60,000 bases of DNA from Membranipora membranacea. Its lineage: Eukaryota; Bryozoa; Gymnolaemata; Cheilostomatida; Membraniporidae. A program made the position numbers and the translations under genes. The notes beneath the pieces are model-generated. The model was not told the DNA's origin. It made no database searches and saw nothing but the letters and a program-made list of their open reading frames with translations. The DNA lies in NCBI GenBank assembly GCA_914767715.1, contig OU612070.1:25224025-25284024 (forward strand), given 5' to 3'. This document shows, piece after piece, positions 46,214 to 59,100 of this stretch (its first letter is position 1; every line of letters begins with the position of its first letter).

Positions 46214-47523
46214 ATATATGTTTTACTCCTCTATAACTGAATTGGCAAGGACATTTTGATTGCACAAGGCAGCATGCAGTTTTTATTATAATTTTCTGAC
46301 GGTTGGTTTCAAAACCTGGCTTAACAATTGGGACCCTATCTATATGGTAATTACAAAACTGTTTATTGTACATCAAGTGAATAAAATGTTAAACAATAAG
46401 AACATATTACATATTACATAAGAAATTGTTATTTGATACACATTGACTTCTATTAATGGCACAAAGTGAAGGTTGTTATTTGTTGCCAAAATTGTTTCCC
46501 TCAGAGTTATTCTGGTTTGTCTTTTGGTTGGAGCGAGCACGACTATTTAAGCCAAACAATAACAATCACATTGCTCTTAATACCCGCTCGTTTGGTCCTT
46601 CAATTTCAGCTTCCTGATAAGGTTAGTTCTTTCGAAATCTTTCTTTCAGGAGATATACAGTTATATCAAATAAACCAGTGAGCGATTTGAGAATGACCTC
46701 TGGCAAGTCTCATCACTCACAGCAAGGAGCAATTGGGAAATGAACTTAATCGTTTTTCACATCACACATGATATATATAATCAGAAGAAACAGATCGGTA
46801 TAATCCAAAAGTGCACTAGACTTCTCTGCAATGAATAAGGGAGTTTGGGACCTGCTGGAATAATTATGGTCTTTGATTTTAATACAGTAAGTCTGTGAAG
46901 TTGTCTGATTCTTTCTAAATCAAAGGTAGAGTGCAGACAAATCCAAGATAATCGTATTTAAGAGAGAAAGGCCTTGACATTGCTCAGTCATTGCTGTAAA
47001 GAAGACAGGTAAAATATATATCGTTCTCAAAACTGACAGAATACTCCTGCTGCACGGAATTCTGCTCAACATTAATATTTATTAGATATTAATTTGGATT
47101 TTGATGTCACTATTTCAGGAAGGCTTCCTGTGCAAGTAAATTCCAATTGTGCTGAGTGAGAACCAGGCCACAGCGTCTGCATCAACAAGAGATCAATGAG
47201 TAAGAGATCAACGAGGACTGAAGTACTCTCCTTTTTCTAACCAACATCACCATAGCTAACCTGTCACAGTTGACAGAAACATTTCACTTACAACTTACTA
47301 AACTTGTCTTATGTACTTGTATCTTACCTTTACTACCTATAATACTTACAAATTACTAGTAACTGCAGTACACACTGTACAGGTGAGGCAGGGAGGCCTT
47401 AGTTTTGACTCTACTGCCTAGTTATACCTTTCTCTCTAACTTCTTGCTCCCATCTTAATCAGAATGACAGCAGATGCTATCTATCTGACCTGCTTTTACT
47501 GCATGATGTAACTCAACTGTAAT

Positions 47524-47865
47524 CAATGAACTCCCTCTCATCTCATCTCCCAGAAAGAGGGAGATTTCGTTTGTACCGAGTGATGCCCGCTTCAATTTCT
47601 GTAGATTATGAGCATGTGCCAGTCCGCATCCGTTTATTGTTCCAGGTCGGCTAGGGTGAATGATGGCCCGAGACGCCATATCAGGTAGTACTAGACAAAC
47701 AGTGTTCCCGGTGGGGCTCGAACCCAGGACCATTTGATCCCAAGTCACACGCCTCCAGCACAGCGCTATCCCTGATCCTGTTTGGTGTAATATGTATATC
47801 AAGGTCCTTCTAATTCTTCATCCCTGGGCTAGCAAACCCCATTGATGAACCAATGAACTCCCTCT
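47524..47865 (-). mobile_element. Second tRNA-derived SINE, distinct family
   Basis: On the minus strand, GGGATAGCGCTGTGCTGG (A-box-like) is followed 30 bases on by GGGTTCGAGCCCC (a strong Pol III B box) at about 47710-47770. The direct repeat CAATGAACTCCCTCT flanks at 47524 and 47851 and may be a target duplication, although the tRNA-like head starts about 75 bases inside it. An inverted CAATGA/TCATTG lies at the right edge. A 115-codon frame through it is incidental. Confidence 0.65.
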
Positions 47866-48412
47866 GCCGGGGAGCTCATTGAATGAACATCTGTCAAGAA
47901 AAGAACTAGAAAACTTTGAGAACCCTTGTCCTCGAAGACACCTGTCTGAAGGCGTCCACTGTAGAAAAATAAATATTTGCTTCTATCATGTCCAGTGATT
48001 GAGGCATTGCAGACACAGCACAGAGTGGAAGTTGACTTCTCAGTGCGTGTTGTGTTAATGTCCTTTTTCATGTTACATGTCCATCGTTTTGTTTTTGTGA
48101 AGATTTTATCTGTTACGGCTCAATTATAGCCTAAGTTCACAGCTAGCCTTGAAGAATCATCCAATATTCTCGATCCCACCAACGTCAGTTTCAAGCAGAA
48201 ACAAATTATTCCAGATTAACGAAAATTAAGAAAGGGCACCAATCAGGATGTTGGACATATGTTGTGTATATATGCATCCACACATCCGAGCTATCATTAA
48301 GTCACCCCGCACTAGCTTAACTATACTCTAGCTGACATTTACTCTTCTAGGGTAAATTCCATCCAAATCTGATTATTACCTGATTCTTTTTCCCTATAGA
48401 TGCGTTTGCGTG

Positions 48413-51400
48413 ATGCCTGTGAAAGGTAAAAAGAAGAAGCCGCATGCTGCGGAGGGCATTGTTGGTAAATATATCAAGAAAGAGACACCCACAGTAATCC
48501 CGAGATGTAAGTACACTGTAGTCAGGTATAGGCTCACAGTGATGAAAGTGTTTTATACCGATATGTGAGGTCATTTCAAAAAAGTAAATTCAGTTTAAAT
48601 TTCAGTATTACCACTCTCACAATCCTCTCTTTTCTTGGTACTAAAATGGTTTGCGCATCAAATCTCCAACGCACACACTAATATATACATTTATGTATAT
48701 TTTATATACATTTATCACGGCATAAAATTCGGCTTTATGGAGGCTTTATTGCTTGTATGACCTGTTGGATAGTGCTGCTTTCACCCTTTCTGATATAAGT
48801 TGTGTTATACGTTGGATAATAAAAGCTTCTCTTATTACAGCCGGAGTATATCACGCTAACAGGCAGGTATCCAGTGATGATATCCGCCCTAAGTTCTCCT
48901 CACCACTGCCATTCTCTGCTCCTCTGAGCGGTCGCCAGGTCGGTCAACCATCTACTGCTATCTACAATGATGACAGACAGCCCTCGGGGTTTGGTCAGCG
49001 CTACGCTCCAATCAGAGCTGCTGGCAAATCATCCATACAGCGCACACCGTTCGGTAAGATCACCTCACTATTCACATGTATAATATCTCCATTTATTGAG
49101 ATTAATAAGTTACAGTTGGACCACACTGATGACCTGATATACTAATGCATTGTATCTCTGATCAATGTAGAGAGTGAACTAATTCACTTAGCATGAGTAC
49201 CATCGCAAAGAATTTGGTCTACAATTTAACTAATTAGGGGCGGGTACATGTTAGGTACTCTTTCTAATTTGACTCTAACGATCAGAGATACACATGATAA
49301 TAGTGTAGTCACGATGTGCAATCGGACAGGAAACAAAAAAAAATAGTAATTGAAAGCTGAGATTGACACTGTAATGCCTTTGTGTATGTTTTATATAGAA
49401 GCTGTGAGTAGACAGACAGTGAGAGATACTCCAGCTCCTGGTCCACTAGTCAATGCTGAATCTATACTTAACAGAGCAGAAGCCAGCAGGAGGCCCATGA
49501 CTCAACCTTCCACCTCTCATATGGTACGTACAGGCTATCAACATAAACGATATATAAACATACACTACAGATGAGTCCAGAAGTGGATCATCTACCTATT
49601 ACATGTAACACAACACCCAATATAACATGGATACCTGAGTGCATGGAATACTGTAGCCAATGTGTTGGCTCTGAACTGATTGGCTGTTGTGTGTAAAAGA
49701 GAGCCAATGCCAGGTCACTGAAAGTACCTATTGTCATATTGAGGTACAGTGAAAGTGAAACTGAAACTGAATTGCTTTCACCTTCAGATATCAATACGTA
49801 CTTTCATGAAAGTACCATATGACCTGGCATTGGCTCTTTCCTTCCAACCATCCAATTAGAGCCAACACATGGGCTCGGAATACGGAGACTGCATGAATAT
49901 TGATTTACAAACAGCAGTTTAGTGGTGTAGATATAATAATAATAATAATGATATTATGTACCGCTTAATGTAAGCCACAATGGGTACTTCTAAGCGGTGA
50001 ACACTACATCGTTACCGCCCGGTCACTGGGTCCGAGCACTCCGAAGCCAACCCTGACTAATGAGAACCTACATCACATGAAGCGCTGGTACTCATTGGAA
50101 CACCCTACCGAACTCGGCTTCTCAGGTAACACCATATTTTACTCTATTTTGATCTACAGGTGCATCAACATCACCATCCTGCTGGTGTACCAAGCTCTGG
50201 TACAGACTACTCATCTCGTCCCCTCCCCAGGCAGCCTTACCAGTCTGTATCCACTCCTGCGGCGGCTCACCAGATTCCCGCCTCACAGAATCCAGCTTTA
50301 CTGAGGAGACAGCCTGCTCCGTCACCGCCAGCCATGACATCATCTTTGGCTCAGCCAATCAGAAGACAAGAAGAAGACTTATCGAGCCAGTTTCAGAATA
50401 TAGAGCTGAGTGCTGATAATTTATCGGGTAGGATACTTATACTACAGCTATATATTTTAATGATGTCATGTCCAATCTGAGCTCTCCTTGCCGTCGGGCA
50501 GAAGAAGGGGGGGGGGGGCAAGAGTCTGTGGGCTCAGACTAATCTAAGCTTAGTTGGCGGGTCAATTTGGTGATTTCGTCCTTAATTTTAGAGATGTGCT
50601 AGAAAGCTAAGTTATAACTAACATTTCCCCCAGGTGCCAAGTAGCGAATTTACATTATTTATTAAATACAATTGCAAAGTAATGTAATGCATGTACCTAC
50701 CTTAACCACTAGTAAAAGCAAGCTTGCAGATCGAGATATTAAAGTAACACTCAAATCCACCAGCCGTTGAACCTTGTTCAGTGGTTCTGGTGTAAAGGCA
50801 ATCATTCTGTGCCTGGGACTTTCTCCCTGTCAATTAATTCAGCATTATTCATTCCGATCCATCACAAGTTGTTTATTGATTATTTTGTGATATTTCACTT
50901 GTAGAGAGTGAAGAAGCTCGACAGATCAGACAGTATCACTTAGAGAAGCGTAAACAGTACGCACAGCAGGCGGATAGAGAGATGGGATACTTACCCCCTA
51001 GTCAGCCATCCTATCACAGTAATCTATATCAGCCTCAGTATAACAATCCTACAGCCGCTGCCGCAACTGCTGTCTCCTCAGGGGCGGCTACTGTAGGGGT
51101 GAATGATAGCAGTAACGCCAGTCTACAATCCTCTAACAGGTTAATACATGCTGTATTAAGTAGTCATGCTGTGCTCTGATAAGGGGCGCTCAATATTATA
51201 GTATGATGGTCATGTGGTGGTTCCCATGCTGAAGTACATGCCTGGCTAACACTCCTGTCTTAGGTTTATTAAATTAAATCTAACATCGAGCATTTTGTAC
51301 AAAGGAAAGATTTTGCCAAGTGCAAAGACCGTTTGTAGGAGACGGACTAATCCAGACTTGAGAGTTTTCACCATGTGTAGTAATCTAAGGACGATATGTC

Positions 51401-54400
51401 GCCATTGGTTTGCTGTCTGACTTTAATTTTCTCACATGGCTTACCAATCATATCATTGCTTGTGCGCTATTTACTAAAATATAATCATTCTCGTATGCTC
51501 AAAAGTACGCAGATCTATATGTGAATTTTATAAACTCTCTATCAAAAAAAAAATATATATAGAACTATATACATAATACATTATCTATAATGTGTTTGTA
51601 GCACTATATCAGCGTCTAAGACTTCAGTTGACTCATCTCAGATACAGCCATCACATTATAATAGTAAGTACAACTATAGTAAGTACCAGTGAGGGGATTA
51701 AGCTGTGAGACAGGTTAAGGGAGTCAGTCTCGGCTGAAATGGTTTAACAGGCTGGGATATACAAACATTAATATTAAGCTTATAACTGATCCAGTCTGTC
51801 TGTATGTCCCATACTAAGCATGGACTCGGGTTATGTGACTGTTCTCAGATGTACTTAATATAACTCTGGAGTTGCCCGCCTTAGCATTCAGTAATCTGAT
51901 AGATGGAGTCATAGCAACCAACCAAACCACCAACCCATCATAAAACTTAATCAAGTTTGATGTTATTGTGATTTATTTATCTAACTCCTATCGAGTTTAG
52001 ATGTCATCAGTGAAGTCAAAGGGTCTAGCAGATGTCAGCTATGTGTGATTTTTATGAAACTGTGTGGTGTTTGGCGCCCTCTGCCAGTTTTACTGTCAGT
52101 TAATCACTAATAATGAGAAATTAATGTGTTATAATCAATGTAGTAGGGTGTGTCTGAGTGAAGGATCGCTTATATATATATTTTTTTTTTATACACTTTA
52201 TTAGCTGTTCAGTGCTTAAGGCCAATGAGAACATGCGTACATCGAAATGAAAAGTCTACTAATAGTGGTGATTGCAAGAAAAGTTTAAAAAAGTCTAAAA
52301 AAGTATGGTCAGGTTTTCCAAAAACAAAACTAAAATTCATCGCATTTACATGTAGCTATAAAATAGTGATTTGCTTAGGAGAGCTGTTCTACTGTTTAAA
52401 ATGGGCTTGTCTGATAACCTGGCACTATGCCTGTTGATGGATTGCTTTTGTGGGATACGGTGGACAGACTGAACATAACATAAAGACTGATCATGACCTT
52501 ACACCTATTTAGGTCATGATCAACCAGGAACTTGCTCAAACAACTAATCTGCAATCGTTAACCTTAATTTACCTGGAGTCAAATTTAATAGCATGTGTTA
52601 TGCTTTAACCAGATCACTATCAGGCTATGAACGTAGGAAATAACCTAAGTACAGGCTATGGTATGATAAACTTACCTGCAGTACTCACTCACACGCCACA
52701 TTCCTCTACTGAGACTACTAGCACTGGTGGATTACCGGTACCTACTTTACCTTACACTCAGCCTAATATTACTCATATCTCGGCAGGTATGTGAACCAAG
52801 CTTAAACATAACCGTGTCTTATCAGGTATGGGGACCAAGCTTTAACGTAATACTGTCACATCAATAATTGAACCGAGCTTAAACATAACCATGGTCATTG
52901 CAGGTGAACCAAGCTTAGTAATAATTTCCCCTCTTCAGTCTGGTATCACAAGAGTAAATGTGTACGCACATCTATAACTATGATGCATTCCCGCTCATCC
53001 TAATACTGCAACTGTATCCTCAGATTTGCAAACCCTAAACTCACTCATTTAACTACCTACTAGGTGAAGGTTAGTCCTAGACCCGCCTTGTCAGTCATTT
53101 ATATTTCAATAACGTGAATGTTATACCTCATCAAGAACAGGACAAATTGGTTCAAAAAGCCTAGCTCATAATCAATTAACAATCCCAATGACTGACATTT
53201 TTGCTTTGTATAGTTAATTATAGTGACATAATTATTTTTATATGACAGGTATGGAGGAGGTTCCTCTGCCACCTGGCTGGTCTGTTGATTATACACTGGG
53301 AGGTCGTAAGTACTTTGTGGATCATAATACTCAAACCACTCATTGGAGTCATCCTCTCGAAAAAGAATCTCTCCCTATGGGCTGGGAACGGGTAAGTTGC
53401 CATGTGGTCATTTTAAATCCATATCTGACATATTATATATTATAATGAATTCTTCAGCTATTTTTATGATAGATCCAATATTGTAGTTTGATCAGAGAGT
53501 TTGATACTGTGATGTGATTTCAAAAACTATGCTCCATAGTTTTTTGGTCAGTTTTCAAATTTTCTGTGATGTATTATGATTGTGTTCTCCTGTCATTCTT
53601 ATTATCAGGGTCAAACAGATCTTATATGCATTAACATTGCTCCATGATTGTTTTTGATTGTCATATCACTGGCCGCAATTATTGCACAGACCTCTAAACT
53701 CAGAACCAACATGATGACTGAGTCATTAAAATAAATATACAAAAAAATAAATATTAACTCGATAAAGTTGCTATGTTGTTGTATTTCTTATATAGGTGGA
53801 CTCCCATGAGCACGGTGTGTATTATGTTAACCACATAACTAAGATGGCTCAGTTTAATCATCCGTGCGCTCCGGCATTACCTAGTCAGATACCATTCCAA
53901 TATGAGATCACAGATCACAATACTACCGGTGATCCTAATACTAATGTTGGTGCTAGTACGGCGGGCGCACAGGAAGCCCAGACTAAGCAAACTGCTCTAA
54001 CAGCTCATCGGAGAGTTCCCAGTCTATTATCACCAAATCAAAATAATGAAGGTAACTGCTCATTCTCTATTTATTAATCTTTTATGTCATACTGTGACAG
54101 CAATTTTTTTGTAAGCTGAATGATTCTTAGTTCCGCTTTTACCCGGAGCACCCCGTGATCCATCCATTTTTATTACCACATGGTAATATCAGATCTGATA
54201 ATAAAACTGAACTGAACTAAATTATCCCCAGCGGTTGGTGATTTGTCTTTTGGTTGAAAACATACTAAAGTCAGAAACATTCTGCATCAGGCTTTGATAA
54301 ATATAATAAAATGTTATTTGTACATTTCAGATATCCCTGAATGGTTGTGGGTCTTCTTCAATGCTCCTCTTCAACATGACCATAAACTAGAGGTAAGTTT

Positions 54401-55306
54401 TGGATTCTCAGGCTCATACTCAGTGCTGGTAATCAATGAAAGGAGTAATAGTTCGATAAGCGCAGTACTCCGGAAGTAACCAGATGATATGTGGAGATAT
54501 AAAACGGCTCCATGATACTAAAAAACCAACAGATATTATGTCTGAAGATAAAGCACCTCCAAAGGACCTCCCAAGTTGCGCCCACTGTCAACTCAGTTGA
54601 CTCCAATTTGGTCTATCGGAAGGAACTTGTCTTGTTTTGTTTAATTATGATAATGAACCCATTTTTTCTTACATGAGTATCTCATGCAGGATATAATCTT
54701 TAGCACAATATAGCTCACCTGTGTTCAGTGTTAAAGCTATAGTAGCCCCTCCCCATATTTTTGGTATCATATTGAAGGTCTCAGTCTAATTAAACGCACT
54801 ATGGCAACCTTTTGAATAGCCTATGGATACAGTTGCTTTACTAAATTGAAAATCTTTCTCAACTTTGTTTGCCCCCTCTTTATCACACTATAACAAATAG
54901 ATATGTATGAAAAGCTCAATTTTCAGAACATGGTGCCCTCATGGTGCCCTGAAGTTTGAGAAAATCTGTGAAAAGTATGATGATTGGCATATGATCGCCA
55001 TATTTCTTTATCAAAGCAAATGTCACAATCCCAAAAGTGCTGCTTGAGCTTTAATCTGATGTGACCACCTTTGTATTTGTGTATTCTCATGCTCATTGGC
55101 TGACCTATATCCTCTGTGTTTGTGTGTTTTAGTGGGAGTTATTCGGATTATCACAACTGGAGATGTTCAATAAACAGTTAATAAGAGTTTACAAGAAGGA
55201 GCTGGAGGACTTAGTAATGGGTTATGAGTCATATATACAGGCTATATATCTGCAGATGGATAAGCGGAAAAAGATGCAAGATCAAACCCCTGGTACTGAT
55301 GTCTGA
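48413..55306 (+). CDS. SAV1: Salvador (SAV1/WW45), Hippo pathway scaffold, 11 exons
   Basis: Exons: 48413-48506, 48841-49053, 49399-49523, 50160-50427, 50905-51139, 51602-51663, 52613-52786, 53249-53391, 53796-54051, 54331-54392, 55133-55306. Phases close to 602 codons (601 aa), close to Drosophila Salvador and longer than the human protein. In the Hippo pathway it binds the MST/Hpo kinase and promotes Warts/LATS activation. Seen: N-terminal GKYIKKET (18-25) as in SAV1, SIQRTPF shared with the human protein, a long Gln/Pro/Ala-rich middle, WW1 (about 395-427, [20 protein letters not shown]...HWSHPL), WW2 (about 432-461) whose second Trp is Phe458, then [13 protein letters not shown] and a C-terminal SARAH helix (about 543-590) for kinase dimerisation. 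The start is the in-frame ATG after an acceptor at 48399, so a 5' noncoding exon is likely. Confidence 0.95.
49656..49873. mobile_element. Long-inverted-repeat MITE in SAV1 intron 3
   Basis: Two arms of about 80-90 bp are inverted copies of each other. They include a perfect 17-bp pair GAGCCAATGCCAGGTCA (49701-49717) / TGACCTGGCATTGGCTC (49820-49836) and outer ATGTGTTGGCTCT / AGAGCCAACACAT (the latter with one extra base). Noncoding fold-back element. Confidence 0.7.
49932..49998. repeat. AAT-run and 8-bp inverted repeat in SAV1 intron 3
   Basis: A short (AAT)n run is followed by ACCGCTTA...TAAGCGGT, perfect arms separated by 23 bases. This may be the edge of another small dispersed element. 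Confidence 0.4.
50485..50550 (-). repeat. GC-rich dispersed repeat, copy in SAV1 intron 4
   Basis: GCCGTCGGGCAGAAG, a run of about 12 G, then CAAGAGTCTGTGGGCTCAGA. It is the reverse-strand counterpart of the copies at 22385 and 33258, here with an expanded G run. Confidence 0.55.
52488..52522. repeat. Perfect 12-bp stem-loop in SAV1 intron 6
   Basis: TGATCATGACCT and AGGTCATGATCA are exact complements around an 11-base loop. The AGGTCA/TGACCT halves coincide with nuclear-receptor half-sites arranged as an everted pair, which may be chance. Confidence 0.6.
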
Positions 55307-55690
55307 GCAGATAGACTGTAGAAGCTGATGTCTGATAAAACAGACTCACACTGGTACAAGGTACTGATGTCTGAACAGACAGACTGTAGGTACTGGTGTC
55401 TGAACACATAGACTTTTGGTACTAGTGTCTGAACACATAGACTGTAGGTACTAGTGTCTGAACACATAGACTGTAGGTACTGGTGTCTGAACAGTCAGAC
55501 TGTAGGTACTGGTGTCTGAACAGTCAGACTGTACGTACTGGAACTGGTCTGAACAGACAGACTGTAGGTACTGGTGTCTGATAAAACAGGCTGTAGGTAC
55601 TGGTGTCTGTATAGACAGACTGTAGGTATTTGTGTCTGAACAGACAGACTGTAGGTACTGGAACTGGTCTGAACAGACTGTGCTTACTGT
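55288..55690 (+). repeat. 29-bp minisatellite spanning the SAV1 stop codon
   Basis: About 13 imperfect units of TGTCTGAACAGACAGACTGT then AGGTACTGG. The first unit supplies the last SAV1 codons (GTDV) and the TGA stop, so the array forms the start of the 3' untranslated region. Each unit carries small inverted repeats (TCTG/CAGA). Confidence 0.85.
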
Positions 55691-55948
55691 ATTCTGACCA
55701 TACAAGTGACAAGTGTGGAATTTGATGCCGACAAATGCAATATCAATTTTAACCCTGACAAAATGAGTTTGACTATGACCGTGATCTTTGCTACTACTGT
55801 TTCGCCATATGAGGTTTTTGAGCGTCTTCGCACTGACATAGTCCCTGATTATTTGGGAACTTTATTTATCACTGTGCAATCTCTATTTTATCTCACTATG
55901 CCGCGCTGTTTTAAGTTTGACAGATCGATAGAGTTTGTTCCTCCCTAG
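55671..55948 (+). CDS. Unrecognised open frame between SAV1 and the ciliary gene
   Basis: About 92 open codons follow the minisatellite (…VEFDADKCNINFNPDK…, …PRCFKFDRSIEFVPP). It has no ATG at its left edge; the first in-frame ATG is about a third of the way in. The composition looks protein-like and I know no homologue. It could be a stray exon, a remnant of a mobile element, or 3' untranslated sequence that happens to be open. No AATAAA lies downstream on this strand before the convergent gene. Confidence 0.25.
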
Positions 55949-56108
55949 AGGTTTTAGATTCACCCTATTGCCAATTTCCATATTATGCAAAGCCACGTAT
56001 ATTTTTTACTATTTTCGTACCATATTTATTGTACTAAGTGTAATAGAATGTAATCTGATGAGTAGATAAGATATACCTTCTACCTGTGACTCGGATGTCT
56101 AGTATATA

Positions 56109-56114
56109 TTTATT
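56109..56114 (-). terminator. Polyadenylation signal for the CFAP73-like gene
   Basis: AATAAA on the minus strand lies about 50 bases past the stop codon at 56163. Confidence 0.45.
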
Positions 56115-56162
56115 ATATTATTTACAATTGAGTGGAAGATTAGCAAAATTCGGTGTGTATAT

Positions 56163-59100
56163 TCATTCAAAATGTACACGCCCTCTGCGCCTACCCGATC
56201 CCTCATTAGATCGGGATGTTTTGTCCATTTCAACAGCCATCTTGTGAACGTCTATTTGATCACACATGTATTCTTTAATGGCTTCCAGTTTTTCCTCGAG
56301 ATTCATACTAGCTATCGGCTTCTCGTCGACTGAGACTTTGGTTTCTCTCTGACACTTCATGGCTATGTTTCCTATAGCCATATATATCTGCCCCATTTCT
56401 GCAAGCTATAAACGTACATAGGAGCTCTATAATGTCAGTAATAGTGGAAACAAAATGGGCACTTTACATACAGTGGCCAAATTGACTGATAAGCTGACCA
56501 ATGAGAGGACTCACCTTAAAACTTCAATCCCTTCACTGTATGAATATTTATCCCCTTACACACATGTTGTGTCTCACACACATACATATCTGTATGTACG
56601 ACGCACGTGCACACAATGCACCAGACCAAAATTTGTTTGGCATTGACAAAATTGCAAACTGAAGTGTGGCAAATCGGTAACAGGTCTGGAAAAGGGTCTC
56701 CACGAACTGAGCTGACCTGCATTGTGTTCAAGGTGTCCAACACCTTTTTGATAACCAATGACTCCCAGACAGAAGTATAGTTATAAGAGTATATTATTAT
56801 TAAAGGTCATTTCAAGACCGACAAAGAGGTTAAAAAATATCAGACATTCTTTATCTGTACACATCAGGGAGACTGCAGAAAAAAATGGGATTCTGAAATT
56901 TAATACCTGGATAGTTACAGGGTTGACAATATTTAGGCCCCAAACCTGGAAATTCCAAGGTCTGGTTTATCCAGTCCTGCACAGGGGTCTTTGACATTAA
57001 TATTAGTAGTCCGCATATGCACACAATGTACATTTGGCAAGTTCGTAACGGGTTTGGAAAAGGGTCTCCATGAACTGTGCTGACCTACATTGTATTCTAG
57101 GTGTCCAACACCTTTTTTGGTAACCAAGGACTCCCAGACAGACAAGAATCCGGGGGCTCAGGCTAGTGTATATATGATTTAGGTATTTGTTTTTAGTATA
57201 TATCATACCTCCTCTCTCGAGACCTCCTTCTCGACTATATACCACTCTTCTCTCTGTTTACTGGCATCTATGTGTCTCTCTTCTTCCTTCTGTTTTTTAG
57301 CCACCGCACTACTAAACGATACGATCGTCTTCTCATGCTCCTGTTTTAACACCTCATACTCAGCTTTCAGCTTCTCCAGCTAAAAAGTTATCAAGTCATC
57401 ACTTTATCTGACAAACAAGCTGAAGCCTGATAATCCATATTATTTCTCATGCTCAGTTCCAGGTAAAAACAAAGTAGCTTATTTCTTATGTAAGCAATAA
57501 TCACGACTGCGTGAAAAATCATAAGTTGTAAAACCAAAGCAACAAGTTTTCTATCAACCCATGAGTTGTCTGCTCCCTTACAATGGGGAGATAAATCTAA
57601 ACAAGCTGTTATTAATTAACTAGAGGCCTAATGCTGATACCCACCATAGCAGCGTTACCCTCGAGGTCGGCTACTAAGCTCTCATTGGTGGCATGGAGTG
57701 TATCATATCTCATCATTAGGCTGTTAATCTGATTCTCTGACATCTCAAGATAATCTATCAAAAAAACGAGACTGCTGCTAAACTTGATATAATACAATAT
57801 TATTAAGGTTGAGAAAAGAGGGTCAGGAAATATTGACTTTTTCCATAACATTGGAAAGTTCTTGAAACATGGAAGATGTTAATAGCGATAAAAATTGCGT
57901 GCCGTAATATGACGTTGCGCTAGTAACTGTATTCTGAATCTGTTAGGTAGCATATGGTTTTATTACGGTCTCAGTTGATGACTATATTAATGAATTAGAA
58001 GAAATATATACTAAAAAATTTGAAATAGATTTTGCTATTAAAAATACCATCCTTAGAATATCGCTTTATACATGAATGTTTGTTTTAAAACCTTATTATG
58101 AGGTGTCAATAAAGTCAGCCTATAATTTGCACCATCAGAGGTTATAATGCTTACTACTTACTTTCTGGAAGTTTTTCGATCGACTGCAGTAAGAATTTCT
58201 CATACATTTTGTATATCTCTATTTTCCTCTGTAGCTTTCTGTGTCTGAAACAAAAGGGAGAAAATTTGCAGTGATAATATAATATAGGCAATCTATGCCA
58301 GCTAGTCTAATTTGATGGTTCTATTTATAACGTGCTTACAAGTAAATGGTATAAATACATGAAAATCGTGAAAGAATACAAAGCAGAATAGACAAAATTT
58401 CTAGCGACTTGACCTACTTTTCTTTCTGGAACTCTAACTCTGCGCTATACTCCTCTAATTCTCTCGTTTTCTGCTCTCTGGTTTTCACTTCAGTCTGGTA
58501 TTTCTGTATAGCTCTCCTTCTCTTAGCCTCGTTGTCTGCGATGAATTTCTCAAACTTTGTAACTCTGTCCTTCATCTGTAACAAAGCAAAATCATTTACT
58601 CAACTTCATCACCATCAGTACCGAAGCTTATTAGTGCCAAAAGCAGAATGACTCGGTATTGCAACAGTTTTATTCCCACAAGTATTCGATTTTTAAACCT
58701 ATCAACCAAGTAGTTTTGCTTCGCCATTGATGTTAGTAACATTTAAAGATTTCATCTTATCTCATCTTAGAATATGAATTATAACTTTTAACTTATTGCT
58801 CCATAAACCAGAATATGATCAAACTACTGAATTTTTGCTGCTTCAGCTAATAGGTAATTGTCATGTATTATGGACTGTTTGCTCTTTCATGATATTGCCA
58901 GCAGTGCCATCACTTAGGAAACAATATTACAACTGCGAACTCGAATCACAAATCAGAGTTGTGCAGAAAAATCAAATTTCCAGCTTCACTGGGCAACATA
59001 TGACAAAAGAAGAGATATGTTGTGACTTCTCAACTCCCAATATTGGCTGAATCCGATTTACCTTTTGTTGTTCCTTCTGAAGAGACACTTGTCTCTCGGC

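Larger units (their letters stand above)
40345..48412. other. Gene-poor, transposon-bearing interval
   Basis: Apart from the SINEs, MITE and LINE fragment listed separately, I see no exon with both coding similarity and splice sites. Short frames near 40.9, 43.3 and 45.1 kb have no recognisable product. Confidence 0.5.

Noticed and set aside
47455-47802. 115-codon minus-strand frame
   Set aside because: Runs through a tRNA-derived SINE, including its Pol III promoter boxes.
55282-55712. Three minus-strand frames of 61-84 codons
   Set aside because: Translation of the 29-bp minisatellite; repetitive, with no other support.
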